Shown here: positions 11,443 through 20,695 of the stretch, piece after piece
Position numbering within the stretch: position 1 is the first letter of the stretch
Layout: each line of letters begins with the position of its first letter
Origin: Acanthopleura granulata
Taxonomy: Eukaryota > Mollusca > Polyplacophora > Chitonida > Chitonidae
Reading direction: 5' to 3'
DNA: 64,000 nt
Assembly (NCBI GenBank): GCA_016165875.1
Contig: JABBOT010000082.1
Coordinates: 5,259,168 to 5,323,167 of the forward strand
Notes under the pieces: generated by a model
Told to the model about the DNA's origin: nothing
Database searches by the model: none
What the model saw: the letters and a program-made list of their open reading frames with translations, nothing else
Program-made: the position numbers and the translations under genes

Positions 11443-11731
11443 TGAAATTTATTTATTTATTTATTTATTCATTTATTTATTTGTCTTATTGGTGTTTTGC
11501 CCCGTACTCAAAAATGTTTCACTTGAACGACGACAGCAAGCAGTAATATGGAAGAAAACCGGGCAGATCCCACTAGGAAATCCACGACCGTCTGCAGGTT
11601 GCTGGCAGACCTTACCTAGCACGACATAAGAAGAAACCAGTCAGGGCTGAATTTGAACTCACAGGGATTGGATTTGTGAGAGCCTCCTGCGTTAAACGCA
11701 TCATAAGCACGCTAACCACAAAGGCCCCCAT
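11443..11731 (-). repeat. Near full-length SINE with tRNA-like head
   Basis: Read on the minus strand, this copy begins GGGGGCCTTTGTGGTTAGCG, has a B-box-like GTGAGTTCAAATTCAGC, continues through the family body (GTCGTGGATTTCC, GGTTTTCTTCC, AAGTGAAACATTTTTGAG) and ends in a long ATAAATAAATAAAT tail that is (ATTT)n on the plus strand at 11446-11483. The tRNA-like promoter at the head and the A/T-rich tail at the other end are the layout of a tRNA-derived SINE mobilised by a LINE. The body is clearly diverged. Confidence 0.8.
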
Positions 11732-11734
11732 AGC

Positions 11735-14700
11735 CATCTAAAACCTGAATGGAGAGTGAATTACAGTTTTAATCTTATGCCTGACGAATGCTATGAGATT
11801 CTGATAGAGTTTGTTGTATGTATGCATTGATGGACATAAAACACACATTAGTTTTCTCTAAGAGGCCAAAGTTAAGTTGTTCTCTTACAAGCCAAAAATT
11901 GACATACACACAAATATGCATTGGGACACAAGCAGGGCACAAATCAATGTTGTAACCACTCGCCTCGAGCGACTCGTTGGCAGTTCGGAACGCTTGGCAG
12001 AGCAAAGGTGTGACCTGAGAGCTAAATTTGGGCGTGGGTTGACAGCTTGATGAAGTTTAGTGTCGCTACGCCAGAGAGGTTGTCATGCATATCTGAGCCA
12101 TTTTGAAGCCTGGTGTGATCACAAAATTACATGAGCCGAAGGACACAGGTTCCTAATCTTGACTGAGCACATTACCGATAGGCCCTATGAGTAAACAAAT
12201 GGCAACATTCAACGTTTCTGTTCATTGTAAATGTCGAGTAAATGGATACAAACCTTTACCTAATAAAACAAAAACTATAATATCAAGCCCGGTTAAAGTA
12301 ATTCAAACAAAAGCTGTATAGCTTATTGTTCTACCCTTTGCGGTTACGCTTTCTGAGCGAATTGGTAGGGTATTACTCACGCATTGCTACAGAAGAATTG
12401 TCAGTTCAGCTTGCACCCGAGCTGACATAGAAAGGAAAAATGTATCACTATGTTCCGTTGTGACTTATGGTCAAGTGTGTAAGAGTAGATCAGATTCTCA
12501 TTAAAAAGAGAAGATTTAGCATCCAGATTATTTATATTGTGTCTTATACAATGTACACGTTGTAAATGCACCAGTGAGTAAGGTACGAGTGAGGGTCTCA
12601 GTCATGCTTGGCAACAGTGATGGATGTACACGTAGACTTGTACTGATAACCAGAATACATCTTACCTCATCTGCACCCTCTATGTGTTTGTCCTTTTCTG
12701 AAATACTACAATTTCCTTGCTTGGAAATCAGCGTAACGGTCATTTACTGATTGACCCACGGGTAGCTTCGGTTGTTATATGACCGAAAATAAACAGCAGA
12801 ACGTGGCGTCAGTCCTCAAGTCTAACACATCAGTGGAATGTTTAACCTAGAAAGCATTTATCCTAGAAACGGCAATATGTTCAGGTCAATGAAGCAACTC
12901 GCCCGGAGAAAGGGGAAATAAATTTGTATCGTTCTATAGAACTGTACTATTCTCAAAGATAAGTACCGAAAGGAGAAAACTGGTTTAAACGCTGCCTTCC
13001 TCGGTTGTTTTTACAACAGTTTCAGTCATCTACTGCGTATCCGACACAGTACAATGATATAATGTATATGAGTAATAGTATCATAGTCCCTTAGTAAGAG
13101 CCAAAATATTGGTATATTCATGACATTCTGGTGTAATACAGTAGAAATAAAAGCTTGCTTCCGATTTTCCGTCATATATTTACGCACAAACTACACCAAT
13201 ATTTCCAAACCAAACCAGAGCATGGTGATAAGATTTAGTACCAATCTAACAGTGAAGTTAGGGATCCAGATTCCTAAGAACTAGTGTTACTCTATCGCTA
13301 TGAATCTTTTACCTTTTCACTTATTATTCTGTACTAATTTGACTTACAAACACGTGGCGAGGAAAATAAAAGCAATGCGTTTTATCGGGTAACAAAACTG
13401 GACGTTAATGGCCGTTCAGGGAATTTAATAAAGAAAATGTGAATTACTTCACATGGTTCAGTTTTCAAGTTCTCCCATATTTTGTCTTTAAAATCATTCA
13501 GCCGTTGTGTAAAACCGCGTGCATAATTAGGAAAACACACAAAAGAAATTGTTAACTGCATGCAGTAGTCTACGAGGAAGCAATAGAAGGAAAAATCAGG
13601 TCGAGATAAAAGAGATTTTCCACTGGGGTTATATAGTGGTACCTGTGCTATTTTTGTTTAGATGTCTGTGTAGTGGCTTTATACAAACACCACCAGCCTT
13701 GGAAATATCCACTGACGATATACAACAACAAAGGCAAAAAAGTTGCATTTCAAACCCCAAACACATTTCTGGAGCATTATCCTGACGCGCACGCGTAGAT
13801 AAAAGTCACAGATCTTCTTTTAAACTGTGACACAGTGGCTTACATTTTTACCTGAACATCCTGTTTCTAACATGTATTGTCTGTAACTAAACATTTCGGT
13901 TGTAATTTCTGTCAGAAGTCATTTCATAAGCAGAGCTCTGGCCGGCCGCTCTGTTCATCCGCCTAATATTGAGCTAATAACCTTGGTTTGTTATTTATGA
14001 GTAGTGTCGACTAGAAAGTTTCAGTACACTACTGTTTCGTCAGTATGCATAAATGTGGCATAAATACCAGATCTGACAATAAAAGCTGGAGCTTTATACT
14101 TTAACCTGGTGCATGTATATAATCGATTTGTGTTCCATTGTTCTTTAAATCTGACATTGATTTTTCTACCCGATGGTCCACAATCAATACGGCGAAAGAG
14201 CTTATTGTTTTTCTCTGGTATGAGTTCAGACTTCCTCGGGAGAGGTCACGTGATCATGACTGTACGTGTATCACACCGCTGATTTTAACACAGCGCATCA
14301 GTTTGTCCATTCTATTTCCTGCGGGGTTCTACTGGTACCGTCTTTACATTGACCTGGTGGAAAGTGGAGTTTTTTGTTCAATGCACTCTCTGATCCGGCA
14401 TATCCGGTCAAATTCCGAAACTATACATTTAAGATCATTGTTCTTGGAGGCTGTTTGCTCGTCTGACACTGTCAACAGAATGACAGCGAGTGGACCGGAA
14501 GTCAGGGCATGTGATTTATGGACGCTAGGAAAATTATGAAACAAAAGAAGCCAACGGTCTTTCAGCTATTTCATCTGTGCACAGCGGAAATGGCTTAGAA
14601 GCAAAGTACAATGTGCTCTTTCTTTTTGAATTTATGTTTATTTATTAATTTCATTTTTTGTGGTTTAGTCACTTAGCTCAAGGGTAATTCCATCACACAT

Positions 14701-15278
14701 TTATAGTTAGCTGCGGCAGGACTCAGATCAACTAAGTTCACACTGGTACGTTTCTGTAGCGAAACACGACGATTCAACTCCAGTCACCGGGTTCATCGTA
14801 TATTCAACATCACCCAAGGGACCTGAACCCACGGAATTGACCCCGTTCCTCGTATCCCCCCAAAACTAGCGGATGTACCTGGCGTAATCTCTCTGTGTGA
14901 TCAATGTCTCCCCAGGCCTGATGGGGGCAAATTTGATAATCCGGAGACCCCTTAGTTCGTTAATTACTTCTTAAGAAAAGTCATTTCCCCGAGAATCCGG
15001 TCTACAGACGCTGGCGAATTAGCTCAATACGGCATCTCCCTACACGGAGTGCAAACCAATCCATTACGAGGCGAAGAAAAGCTTGTCCGGGGTATCGTTA
15101 ACTCTATTCCAATGCCGCAATAATTGACACTGGTAATGGCCATACCAAAAGCTCACTTGTTCAGGAAGAGCGATCCATAGCGTTGCCCTACCAGACCTCA
15201 TACTGGGTACAAATGACCGCCTCTGTGGGTTCTGGATAAGACTGGGTGTACATTACGTTGCAGACCTTAGGAGAGTAG
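11735..15278. other. Unrecognised non-coding stretch
   Basis: No gene is supported. The longest open frame (14138-14539, plus, 133 codons) has no motif, signal or family resemblance, and a frame of this length is expected by chance in 64 kb of six-frame sequence. Sequence between 14.8 and 15.25 kb is richer in GC than its surroundings but carries no recognised feature. Confidence 0.5.
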
Positions 15279-15421
15279 GGTAGAGAGAAATGAATGGCTG
15301 GACAGGCTCGACCAACGAATGAACAGTGAGTTTGTAAGGCAAGCATATTAACAAGTCTCAGAGCTTATGTGAATACAAGTGGGGAGAAATGAATGACTGG
15401 ATAGACCGACTAGTGAATACT
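15279..15421 (+). repeat. Imperfect 100-bp tandem repeat at the Polinton left flank
   Basis: GAGAAATGAATGGCTGGACAG at about 15284 recurs as GAGAAATGAATGACTGGATAG at about 15383. In both, CGAC(C/T)A and GAAT follow. The period is about 100 bp and there are two copies. The second copy ends where the Polinton begins. Confidence 0.65.
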
Positions 15422-15424
15422 TGT
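15420..15424. other. Polinton target-site duplication, left
   Basis: CTTGT stands directly before the left terminus and again directly after the right terminus (25767-25771). Polintons usually make 6-bp duplications. Counting one base further gives ACTTGT on the left against TCTTGT on the right, one mismatch, so this is either a mutated 6-bp site or a 5-bp one. Confidence 0.8.
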
Positions 15425-15632
15425 AGTAGTATACAGAGTAGGGGTTCTGGCACACTTCCCACCAGGGCTCTCTCCATCCACCCCTGGAGGGTCCCCAACC
15501 CAAGCTCAACGCAAGCTCAAGCCAACTGGCGTACACAACTTTTTGTCGCTTATTTATGTACACAAACGGGCGTTCACATTCAGAGATAATTCCCATAGGC
15601 CCACAGGCCCTCTGTTAGAAGTCGGACTTGCA
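15425..15632 (+). repeat. Polinton left terminal inverted repeat
   Basis: It starts AGTAGTATACAGAGTAGGGG and pairs with the reverse complement of the right end, which starts AGTAGTATACAGAATAGGGG. Pairing continues through CTGGCACACTTC, then ACAACTTTTT, ATGTACACAAACGG, TTCACATTCAGAGATAATT and CCATAGGCC. Relative to the right copy it has about 50 extra bases (about 15469-15532), including AAGCTCAACGCAAGCTCAAG. Confidence 0.92.
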
Positions 15633-16308
15633 GCTAGAAGCACTCACAATGGCCGGTTTTTATGTACACAAACACAGCCGTTTATAGATTAAGAGCCATG
15701 TGCAGTAGATATAACCCAGAGTTCGCATGCTTCCCGGTTCACAATCTGATAGCATATATAAACTTATGATGTAAAAAAAGCTCGCGTGGAAGTCACTTAA
15801 CCTACATAGCTGGCGTGACTAGGCACTTTCTATTGACACAGTAAGTTATATCCTGTGTAGCATAAGAGGCTGTGTGCAACTAACTGAATTCAGTATGTGT
15901 TATTCCACAGCGAAGTTTTGTGTGGCGTGACAGGTTTTGTGTAGCGGGACAAGTTTTGTGAGGCGCGGTAAAGCACACAAAATTCAAACTCTAGAACTCC
16001 CTCGCCGGAGTCCTGAAGGGTATGAATTTTGTTCACTTCAATGAATCAGCCTTCTCAGTCTAGGCCTGGGTCCCAATACACAGTTAGTTCATTTATTTTA
16101 TCGCTGAGTCTGGTCGTTTCTTATCGTTGGTCTTGTATAGCGTTGCAAAGTTTTTGTAGAATATATACAGCTACACCCCACCTTACCCCAGTTGAGGTCA
16201 CAATGAGTATATTGGATGAGGGAGATGGGCACATCTTACAGCAGGTTTGCGAGTAATACTACAAGTATAACGAACTCTGGTATCCCACCTCTCTGTCAAG
16301 AAGTTCAA
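15633..16308. other. Polinton left subterminal region without a recognised gene
   Basis: Between the terminal repeat and the first gene no coding frame is supported. A second, weaker copy of the terminal-repeat motif (TTTTTATGTACACAAACACA, 15656-15675) lies just inside the repeat. Further in are short direct repeats: GTGTGGCGTGACAGGTTTTG and GTGTAGCGGGACAAGTTTTG near 15918-15960. Confidence 0.6.
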
Positions 16309-16820
16309 TTAGTGGGCAGTTTTTTTCATGAAAGATGCACGAGCTTCGTTTAACCCCTGCTGCACTAACTCTTCCCTCGTTTTCTTATCTGTGGAAATCG
16401 AGTTATGTGCTGTACCGACTGGAATCTGTTGTTTCATTTCTCGGTATTTTTCGACTATACCGAGTATTAACCAAAACTCGGTATCCCAAATCTTACCGTC
16501 AATCAGCGCTGTATAGACGTGGTCGGTGATTGAATTAAGCTTACTCTCAGCCAGTAAGCGAATTTCATTGTGTTCTTACATTCGAAGGACAGTCGCCGGC
16601 TTAGAATCTTAACCATCCCACTCAGACAGCCGCAGGCTAAGGCCACGCCTTCCATGCTTATAGCTATAGGCGCCGCAGTTACGGTGAAAAACACTCCGAC
16701 ACATAGGACGCCCAGACCCATACTGGCCGCGAGTAGCGCGGTATCAGTACCATCAACGGCGTTCACTGCCCTGTGGTATTTTTTGAAAAGATCGCCTCTG
16801 GCGTCTCTCTCACATTCCAA
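16309..16820 (-). pseudogene. Polinton small protein with two hydrophobic helices, frameshifted
   Basis: The first open part (16820 down to about 16570) starts with ATG and reads KKYHRAVNAVDGTDTALLAA, followed by two hydrophobic stretches at about residues 28-50 and 52-71, then a basic segment ILSRRL. Near 16560-16570 a one-base shift moves the frame. The continuation reads ESKLNSITDHVYTALIDGKI and a charged, helical tail, ending at TAA 16309-16311. Total is about 170 codons. I recall similar uncharacterised proteins in Polintons of marine invertebrates. No function is known to me. Two close hydrophobic helices plus a charged tail would suit a membrane-associated or virion-lining protein, which is inference. 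It is the leftmost gene and points towards the left terminus. Confidence 0.7.
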
Positions 16821-16955
16821 ATCTTTTTAGAGAGTGCTAATATGTTGTAATCTATACCCGTGCTGATCTTCAGTCGTGGGGGGGGGGGGGCAGATGAATG
16901 TAATGCTGGAAACATTTGCGACATCTTCATGTAGACTCCGTTAGAATGTTTAATT

Positions 16956-17430
16956 CTAAATCCTGTATGGGTTTGAACTTAATCTTAACCGTTTCAACTG
17001 AACGCCATGCTCTAGATTTATGGGATTTATCCGTACCGCTTGAGGCGCAGAGGGCGAGACATTGTCTAACGTCTCAATCCTATCAGCTCTCGGGAGTATT
17101 TTTACAACGATACTTACACTTTTACCGGCATGCTCTTTCATCCACCCGATCTTCAAGCCAGGAAGAATGTGGAAGGGCTTGTCTGGATTATGACCCAATA
17201 TAACATCCAGAATGATTATGGTTACCGGGGGAACCTCGCCAATGGGAAATAGTGTGTTGATATGGAGATAAGATGATGTATCTGGACCTCCTTCGATCAT
17301 ATCCCCCCCTTCCGGCTGTATCCTCACATGAATTCCATCTCCCACGGCCATGTACGAGAGGTAAGCCATTTTTCCTGGCACCGTGAGACTGGCCTTCACC
17401 ATCACGCTGAACTCTCCCGGCGATCGGTGA
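16956..17430 (-). pseudogene. Candidate minor capsid (penton-type) protein, 5' end lost
   Basis: About 155 codons stay open and end at a stop at 16956. The peptide is rich in beta-prone residues: SLTVPGKMAYLSYMAVGDGI, RIQPEGGDMIEGGPDTSSYL, FPIGEVPPVTIIILDV and GKSVSIVVKILPRAD. Size, beta-rich composition and position next to the major capsid gene fit the single jelly-roll penton protein of Polintons, but I cannot model the fold, so the call is tentative. The frame stays open upstream to 17492, but that part is antisense to the start of the capsid gene and is probably not native. The true start seems lost in a deletion near 17400-17430. The gene is transcribed towards the left end. Confidence 0.5.
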
Positions 17431-18408
17431 ACAGTGGTCGAGAACCTCGACCGTGCTGTGGTAAAGAAAACAACGATCACGATCAACGGCAATGAAGTGA
17501 TGTCGATCGATGACAGTGACGTCTTCCACTGCTACATAAGCCTTTGGAAGACGGCAAAGGAGAGAAAGAATACCCAGTACCATGTCATCGACACTTCGGC
17601 AGGACAAAGTGTTACCAAAATCCCCTTTGATGCAGTGGAAGGAGCAGCCGATACCGCTGACACTGGTATCGCTGCAGCCACTGGCAACAAATAATACGCT
17701 CTCCACTTCGAGTAGCAGGAGAGCCATATGCCATTCTACCAGTCAGCTCTGGGCGACAGGCTCGGATACGAGCTAATTTTCAACGATGGCAGCCTCGCAG
17801 TCCGGGACACAGGCGACGCTGATGACCTGGTAGCAACCCATTACTCCATTCACAACATTAGCCTGGAGCACTACATGATCATCCAGCCTAAGCTTGTCTG
17901 TATGCTCTGTAACCGGTGCCCCGGGCGCCTGGCAATACTGTACGACCACGTGCTCCGGAAAAGCATAATCCGCTGTAACGAGAGCGATACCCCTTGGAAC
18001 ATCAACCTCAACGTAACCGTGAGCAGTATGAAAGGCATCTTGATGCGACCTTCCAGCGGGACACCAGGGCTTTCTACAGCCCCAAAATAACCAAGATAGA
18101 GATGACAAACGAGGGCGTCCCAAACCAGCTGTATTACCAAGGCCTGTGAGCCTACCAGCAATGAGATGAGCCAAGGAATTTCTTTGCAGCAGGCTGGAAG
18201 TGCCATCCCGAGGTGGCCATGGTCGGAAAAGACCTAAGGCTGGCGGACGTGTCTCTTGGCGACTTCTTAACCAGCAAGTACGCCCTGTGGCTTGACCTCC
18301 GCTCCACGGAAGACGACCAGCTACACGGCAACAGGCGGGACAGAACATCTCCCTTTAGGAGGACAAAGACCCTCGGCTCAACATCGAGGATGGCCGATTC
18401 GTCTCAGC
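17431..18408 (+). pseudogene. Candidate Polinton major capsid protein (double jelly-roll family), broken
   Basis: Three pieces follow each other on the plus strand. 17431-17694 contains TTITINGNEVMSIDDSDVF and ends in TAA. The same frame reopens after a second stop (TAG 17710-17712) as HMPFYQSALGDRLGYELIFN to about 18060. A shifted frame from about 18062 carries FYSPKITKIEM and GVPNQLYYQG, two TGA stops, and LADVSLGDFLTSKYALWLDL. A last frame change gives LNIEDGRFVSA near 18377. I match these blocks by recall to the protein encoded just before the packaging ATPase in animal Polintons, generally taken as the double jelly-roll major capsid protein. The amino end is missing at the head-to-head junction with the gene on the left. 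Its role would be to form the icosahedral shell. Confidence 0.6.
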
Positions 18409-18970
18409 TGGAGCTGGTAACCTCTCCCCCAGGGGCCCTCACTGTCTGTGGAATGACGCGGTGTGGGAAAACAATTTTAACTCTCAACCCCCTGGAGGGT
18501 CCCTATCGCGGCTTGTTTCAACACACTGTTACCTGTGTCCCAGTATACGGTACAATCGGTTGTATCAAGAATGTTCCTGGGTGTGGAGCTCCCCAGAGGT
18601 CTATGTCGTAGATCCAGCTGAAAGGCTCCATGATTACCTCCGCGCCTTCTAATAGCTGTTCCAAGGTAAGCCAAACGTGCACTTCACTAACGACTGCTCG
18701 TCCACAAATGCCCTGACCAAAAAGAAAGACATTTTCTCTGAGCTGGCCTTCTCAGGCCGACACACACAGCAAAACGTATGGGTGCTCAAACAGAAATATA
18801 ACTCGTCTCTGAAGGATCTACGCGAGCAGACGCGCTGGTTCGCCATCTTCCACTGCAAAGATAGGGACTTGTTTGAAAAATGCCTCTGAGAAAATGATGT
18901 GATCCCTCCGGAAGAGCATGCTAAGTTTCTGTTGAAGACTGATCAGGCGGCAGCATATCACGTGCTATAA
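18390..18970 (+). pseudogene. Packaging ATPase, A32/FtsK-HerA type, frameshifted
   Basis: This enzyme family pumps DNA into preformed capsids. The likely start is ATG 18390, inside the last codons of the capsid frame, so the two genes overlap slightly. The Walker A motif GMTRCGKT is intact at 18450-18473. Two frame changes follow: SWVWSSPEVYVVDPAERLHD is in the second frame (about 18577-18636), and the rest is in the third from about 18660. The Walker B region reads VHFTNDCSS (18677 on), with N at the place where family members have an acidic pair, DD or DE. GRHTQQNVWVLKQKYNS and REQTRW follow, a stop at 18887-18889, and a tail ending at TAA 18968-18970. About 190 codons in total is near the usual size for Polinton ATPases (about 200-230). 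Confidence 0.85.
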
Positions 18971-19899
18971 TGCGCGAAACACTGTTCCTGCTGCTACAGC
19001 AGAGCACCTGGCTGTTATTCTCCCTGCAAATAATCACCTTTAGTGTGATTGCCTGGGCTACTTGCGAATATATTAGAGCTAGGAGGATAGTGGTACATAT
19101 CGCACTTTGCATGCGGCCTGTGACTCAAGATGTTCATCAGGTGAATATGGCCGTCTAGACAAACTAACTGACGAACTGATCGACGAAGACGCTGAGGCTG
19201 CGTTCTCAGGTGGACAAAAGGAACAGGAGCCATTAGAGGAACAGGCAGAAGCACGCCCTAGCAATCTGCAACATGGAAGGCTTGCTGCCGCTGACAGGAG
19301 GGGGGAGGCAAGGCAAACAGTGTCTTGGGAAGGCAGAGCAAACTGACCCGTTGGACGAGGGCGAAGTCGAAAAGCCCTATGCCCGCTCCGAGGGAAGACT
19401 AGGCGTGGCTATGACGAGAACGATGGGGCAGGCCGCACTAGAATTGCACTCAGGGAAGATCAGCATGTTTTTCCAATCCCACCCCAGAAACGACCCGCTC
19501 TTGGGAGCAGCCTGGAGGTTGACCCCTTTGTTAGATATGCGATTAGTAGTGCTTCCTGTGTGCTCTATCATCGGTACAGCATGTTGCCAACGCCTCCAAC
19601 CGCTGATCTTACAACTGTCAATTTGGACAAAAGTGCCCTCGGAGAATGGGCGAAGGCGGAGAACCCGACTCTTCCTTTCGAGCACCAAGCGAACCCACCG
19701 GAGGAGACACCAGGATGCCTTGAAGCCACCAGAAGGGAGAGAGCCTGTTTCAGAGGGTGTTGCAAAACAGGCCATCTGGACCACAGATATCATAGAGGGT
19801 AGCTGGCCTTACGGGCGTATATTGATTGTTTACTCATCACCAGCAGCCGCCGCCTCTTTCCGTTGCTCTGGAACTACAGAAAACACCACATGTAATTGA
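18970..19899 (+). pseudogene. Unknown Polinton protein(s), frames broken
   Basis: Between the ATPase and the small membrane protein several plus-strand frames look coding. 19107-19346 gives an acidic stretch (KLTDELIDEDAEAAFSGG and EQEPLEEQAEAR). 19273-19560 gives DPLDEGEVEKPYARSEGRLG, TMGQAALELHSGKISMFFQ and NDPLLGAAWRLTP. 19560-19740 in another frame gives LTTVNLDKSALGEWAKAENP and TPGCLEATRR. The first frame returns with VSEGVAKQAIWTTDIIEGS near 19746. These read best as one protein of about 230 codons with at least three frame changes. I do not recognise a family. This is where a maturation protease could sit, but no histidine/cysteine protease motif is visible. A hydrophobic 62-codon frame at 18970-19158 is probably a shadow. 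Confidence 0.5.
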
Positions 19900-19920
19900 A
19901 GATTCCTTCCGACACTTTAC

Positions 19921-20160
19921 ATGACAACTCCCTCTACCGACGGTAAGATGCTCGTAAACGCTCTGTATCACAGCGTAGGCGTCTCTGGCTTAGTTATGGG
20001 ATACTCCAAATTGGGTAGGATGGTTATTGGGGGTGCCCCTTCTCAAGCTAAACTTCACTCACCGTGATATCGGGATGGTAGCTGTGGGCGTGGACTTCGG
20101 GATGGCCACCACGGACATGCTAATTAAACAGGGGATCATTCCAGAAGATAACAATGGACG
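19921..20160 (+). pseudogene. Small Polinton membrane protein, frameshifted
   Basis: The gene starts ATG 19921 and reads GKMLVNALYHSVGVSGLVMG, a glycine-rich hydrophobic stretch, up to about 20055. A one-base change then shifts the frame. The continuation KLNFTHRDIGMVAVGVDFGM ends ATTDMLIKQGIIPED near 20145. The total is about 78 codons, with one or two possible membrane segments. I recall short proteins of this kind in Polintons next to the integrase, without known function. The next gene's ATG (20154) overlaps its end. Confidence 0.55.
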
Positions 20161-20372
20161 AAAAAGCAGCGATGCGTTTCGCGGCAGCGCTTGGTCCCGT
20201 ATTCAGTCACATCTGGGAAAGGACCGGGCAGCTGCCTGAGCATATGGCTTCCGCCTGTTGGAGACTGATCAGGCATCTGGAGTACCTTGCTTATGGTGCC
20301 TACTACTGTGGCCCACCATTTGTCTATTCGTCTATCAAAAACAGACGGTACGATAGTCCCAAGGGCTGCTAG
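20154..20372 (+). pseudogene. Small Polinton protein fused to a first, truncated copy of the integrase start
   Basis: The first 43 codons (MDEKAAMRFAAALGPVFSHI then LPEHMASACWRLIRHLE) form a short helical protein. The rest (AYGAYYCGPPFVYSSIKN then SPKG) matches the amino end of the integrase and stops at TAG just after SPKGC. A second copy at 20540-20780 gives LPEPMAAACWRLIRLLE, a TAG, then an integrase-start peptide that runs on through SPKGYWKG into the full gene. So a segment covering the end of one gene and the start of the next has been duplicated about 410 bp apart. Confidence 0.7.
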
Positions 20373-20539
20373 GTACAACATGATGCTCGAGTTATTTTTC
20401 CATGCCAGTCGTATATATCATTTGTGTATATCATTTGTATATAGCGTGATGATGTAAATGCCTGTAGAGCTATACTCCGCGGTGCTAGAGGTTGACATAC
20501 TGTGCCAGCCAGAACAAAATTCCTGGCCCTATAACTCAT

Positions 20540-20695
20540 ATACTGATTGACAACGCAAAAAAAGTCGCTCGATCTCTAGCGGTAGGATGCAAAGGCCGCA
20601 GAGCGTTTCACAGCAAAGGTCCTGGAGGGACAACCGGAGAGCTGCCTGAGCCTATGGCTGCCGCCTGTTGGAGACTTATCAGGCTGCTGGAATAG
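20540..20695 (+). pseudogene. Second copy of the small helical Polinton protein
   Basis: The frame reads DNAKKVARSLAVG and then GELPEPMAAACWRLIRLLE up to TAG 20693-20695. It matches residues 1-43 of the frame at 20154, most clearly over the last 18 residues. This copy directly precedes the integrase, so it probably shows the original gene order. Its amino end has diverged and has no clear start. Confidence 0.6.

Noticed and set aside
14138..14539. 133-codon plus-strand open frame
   Set aside because: No family resemblance, and it overlaps a 66-codon frame on the other strand. Treated as chance.
16877..16890. Poly-G run between two Polinton genes, considered as a regulatory signal
   Set aside because: Simple homopolymer, likely slippage. 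Similar C runs occur at 5179 and 57507 in unrelated DNA.
17188..17727. 179-codon minus-strand open frame
   Set aside because: It is antisense to the capsid gene on the plus strand and in a different frame from the candidate penton gene. The peptide has no domain sense.
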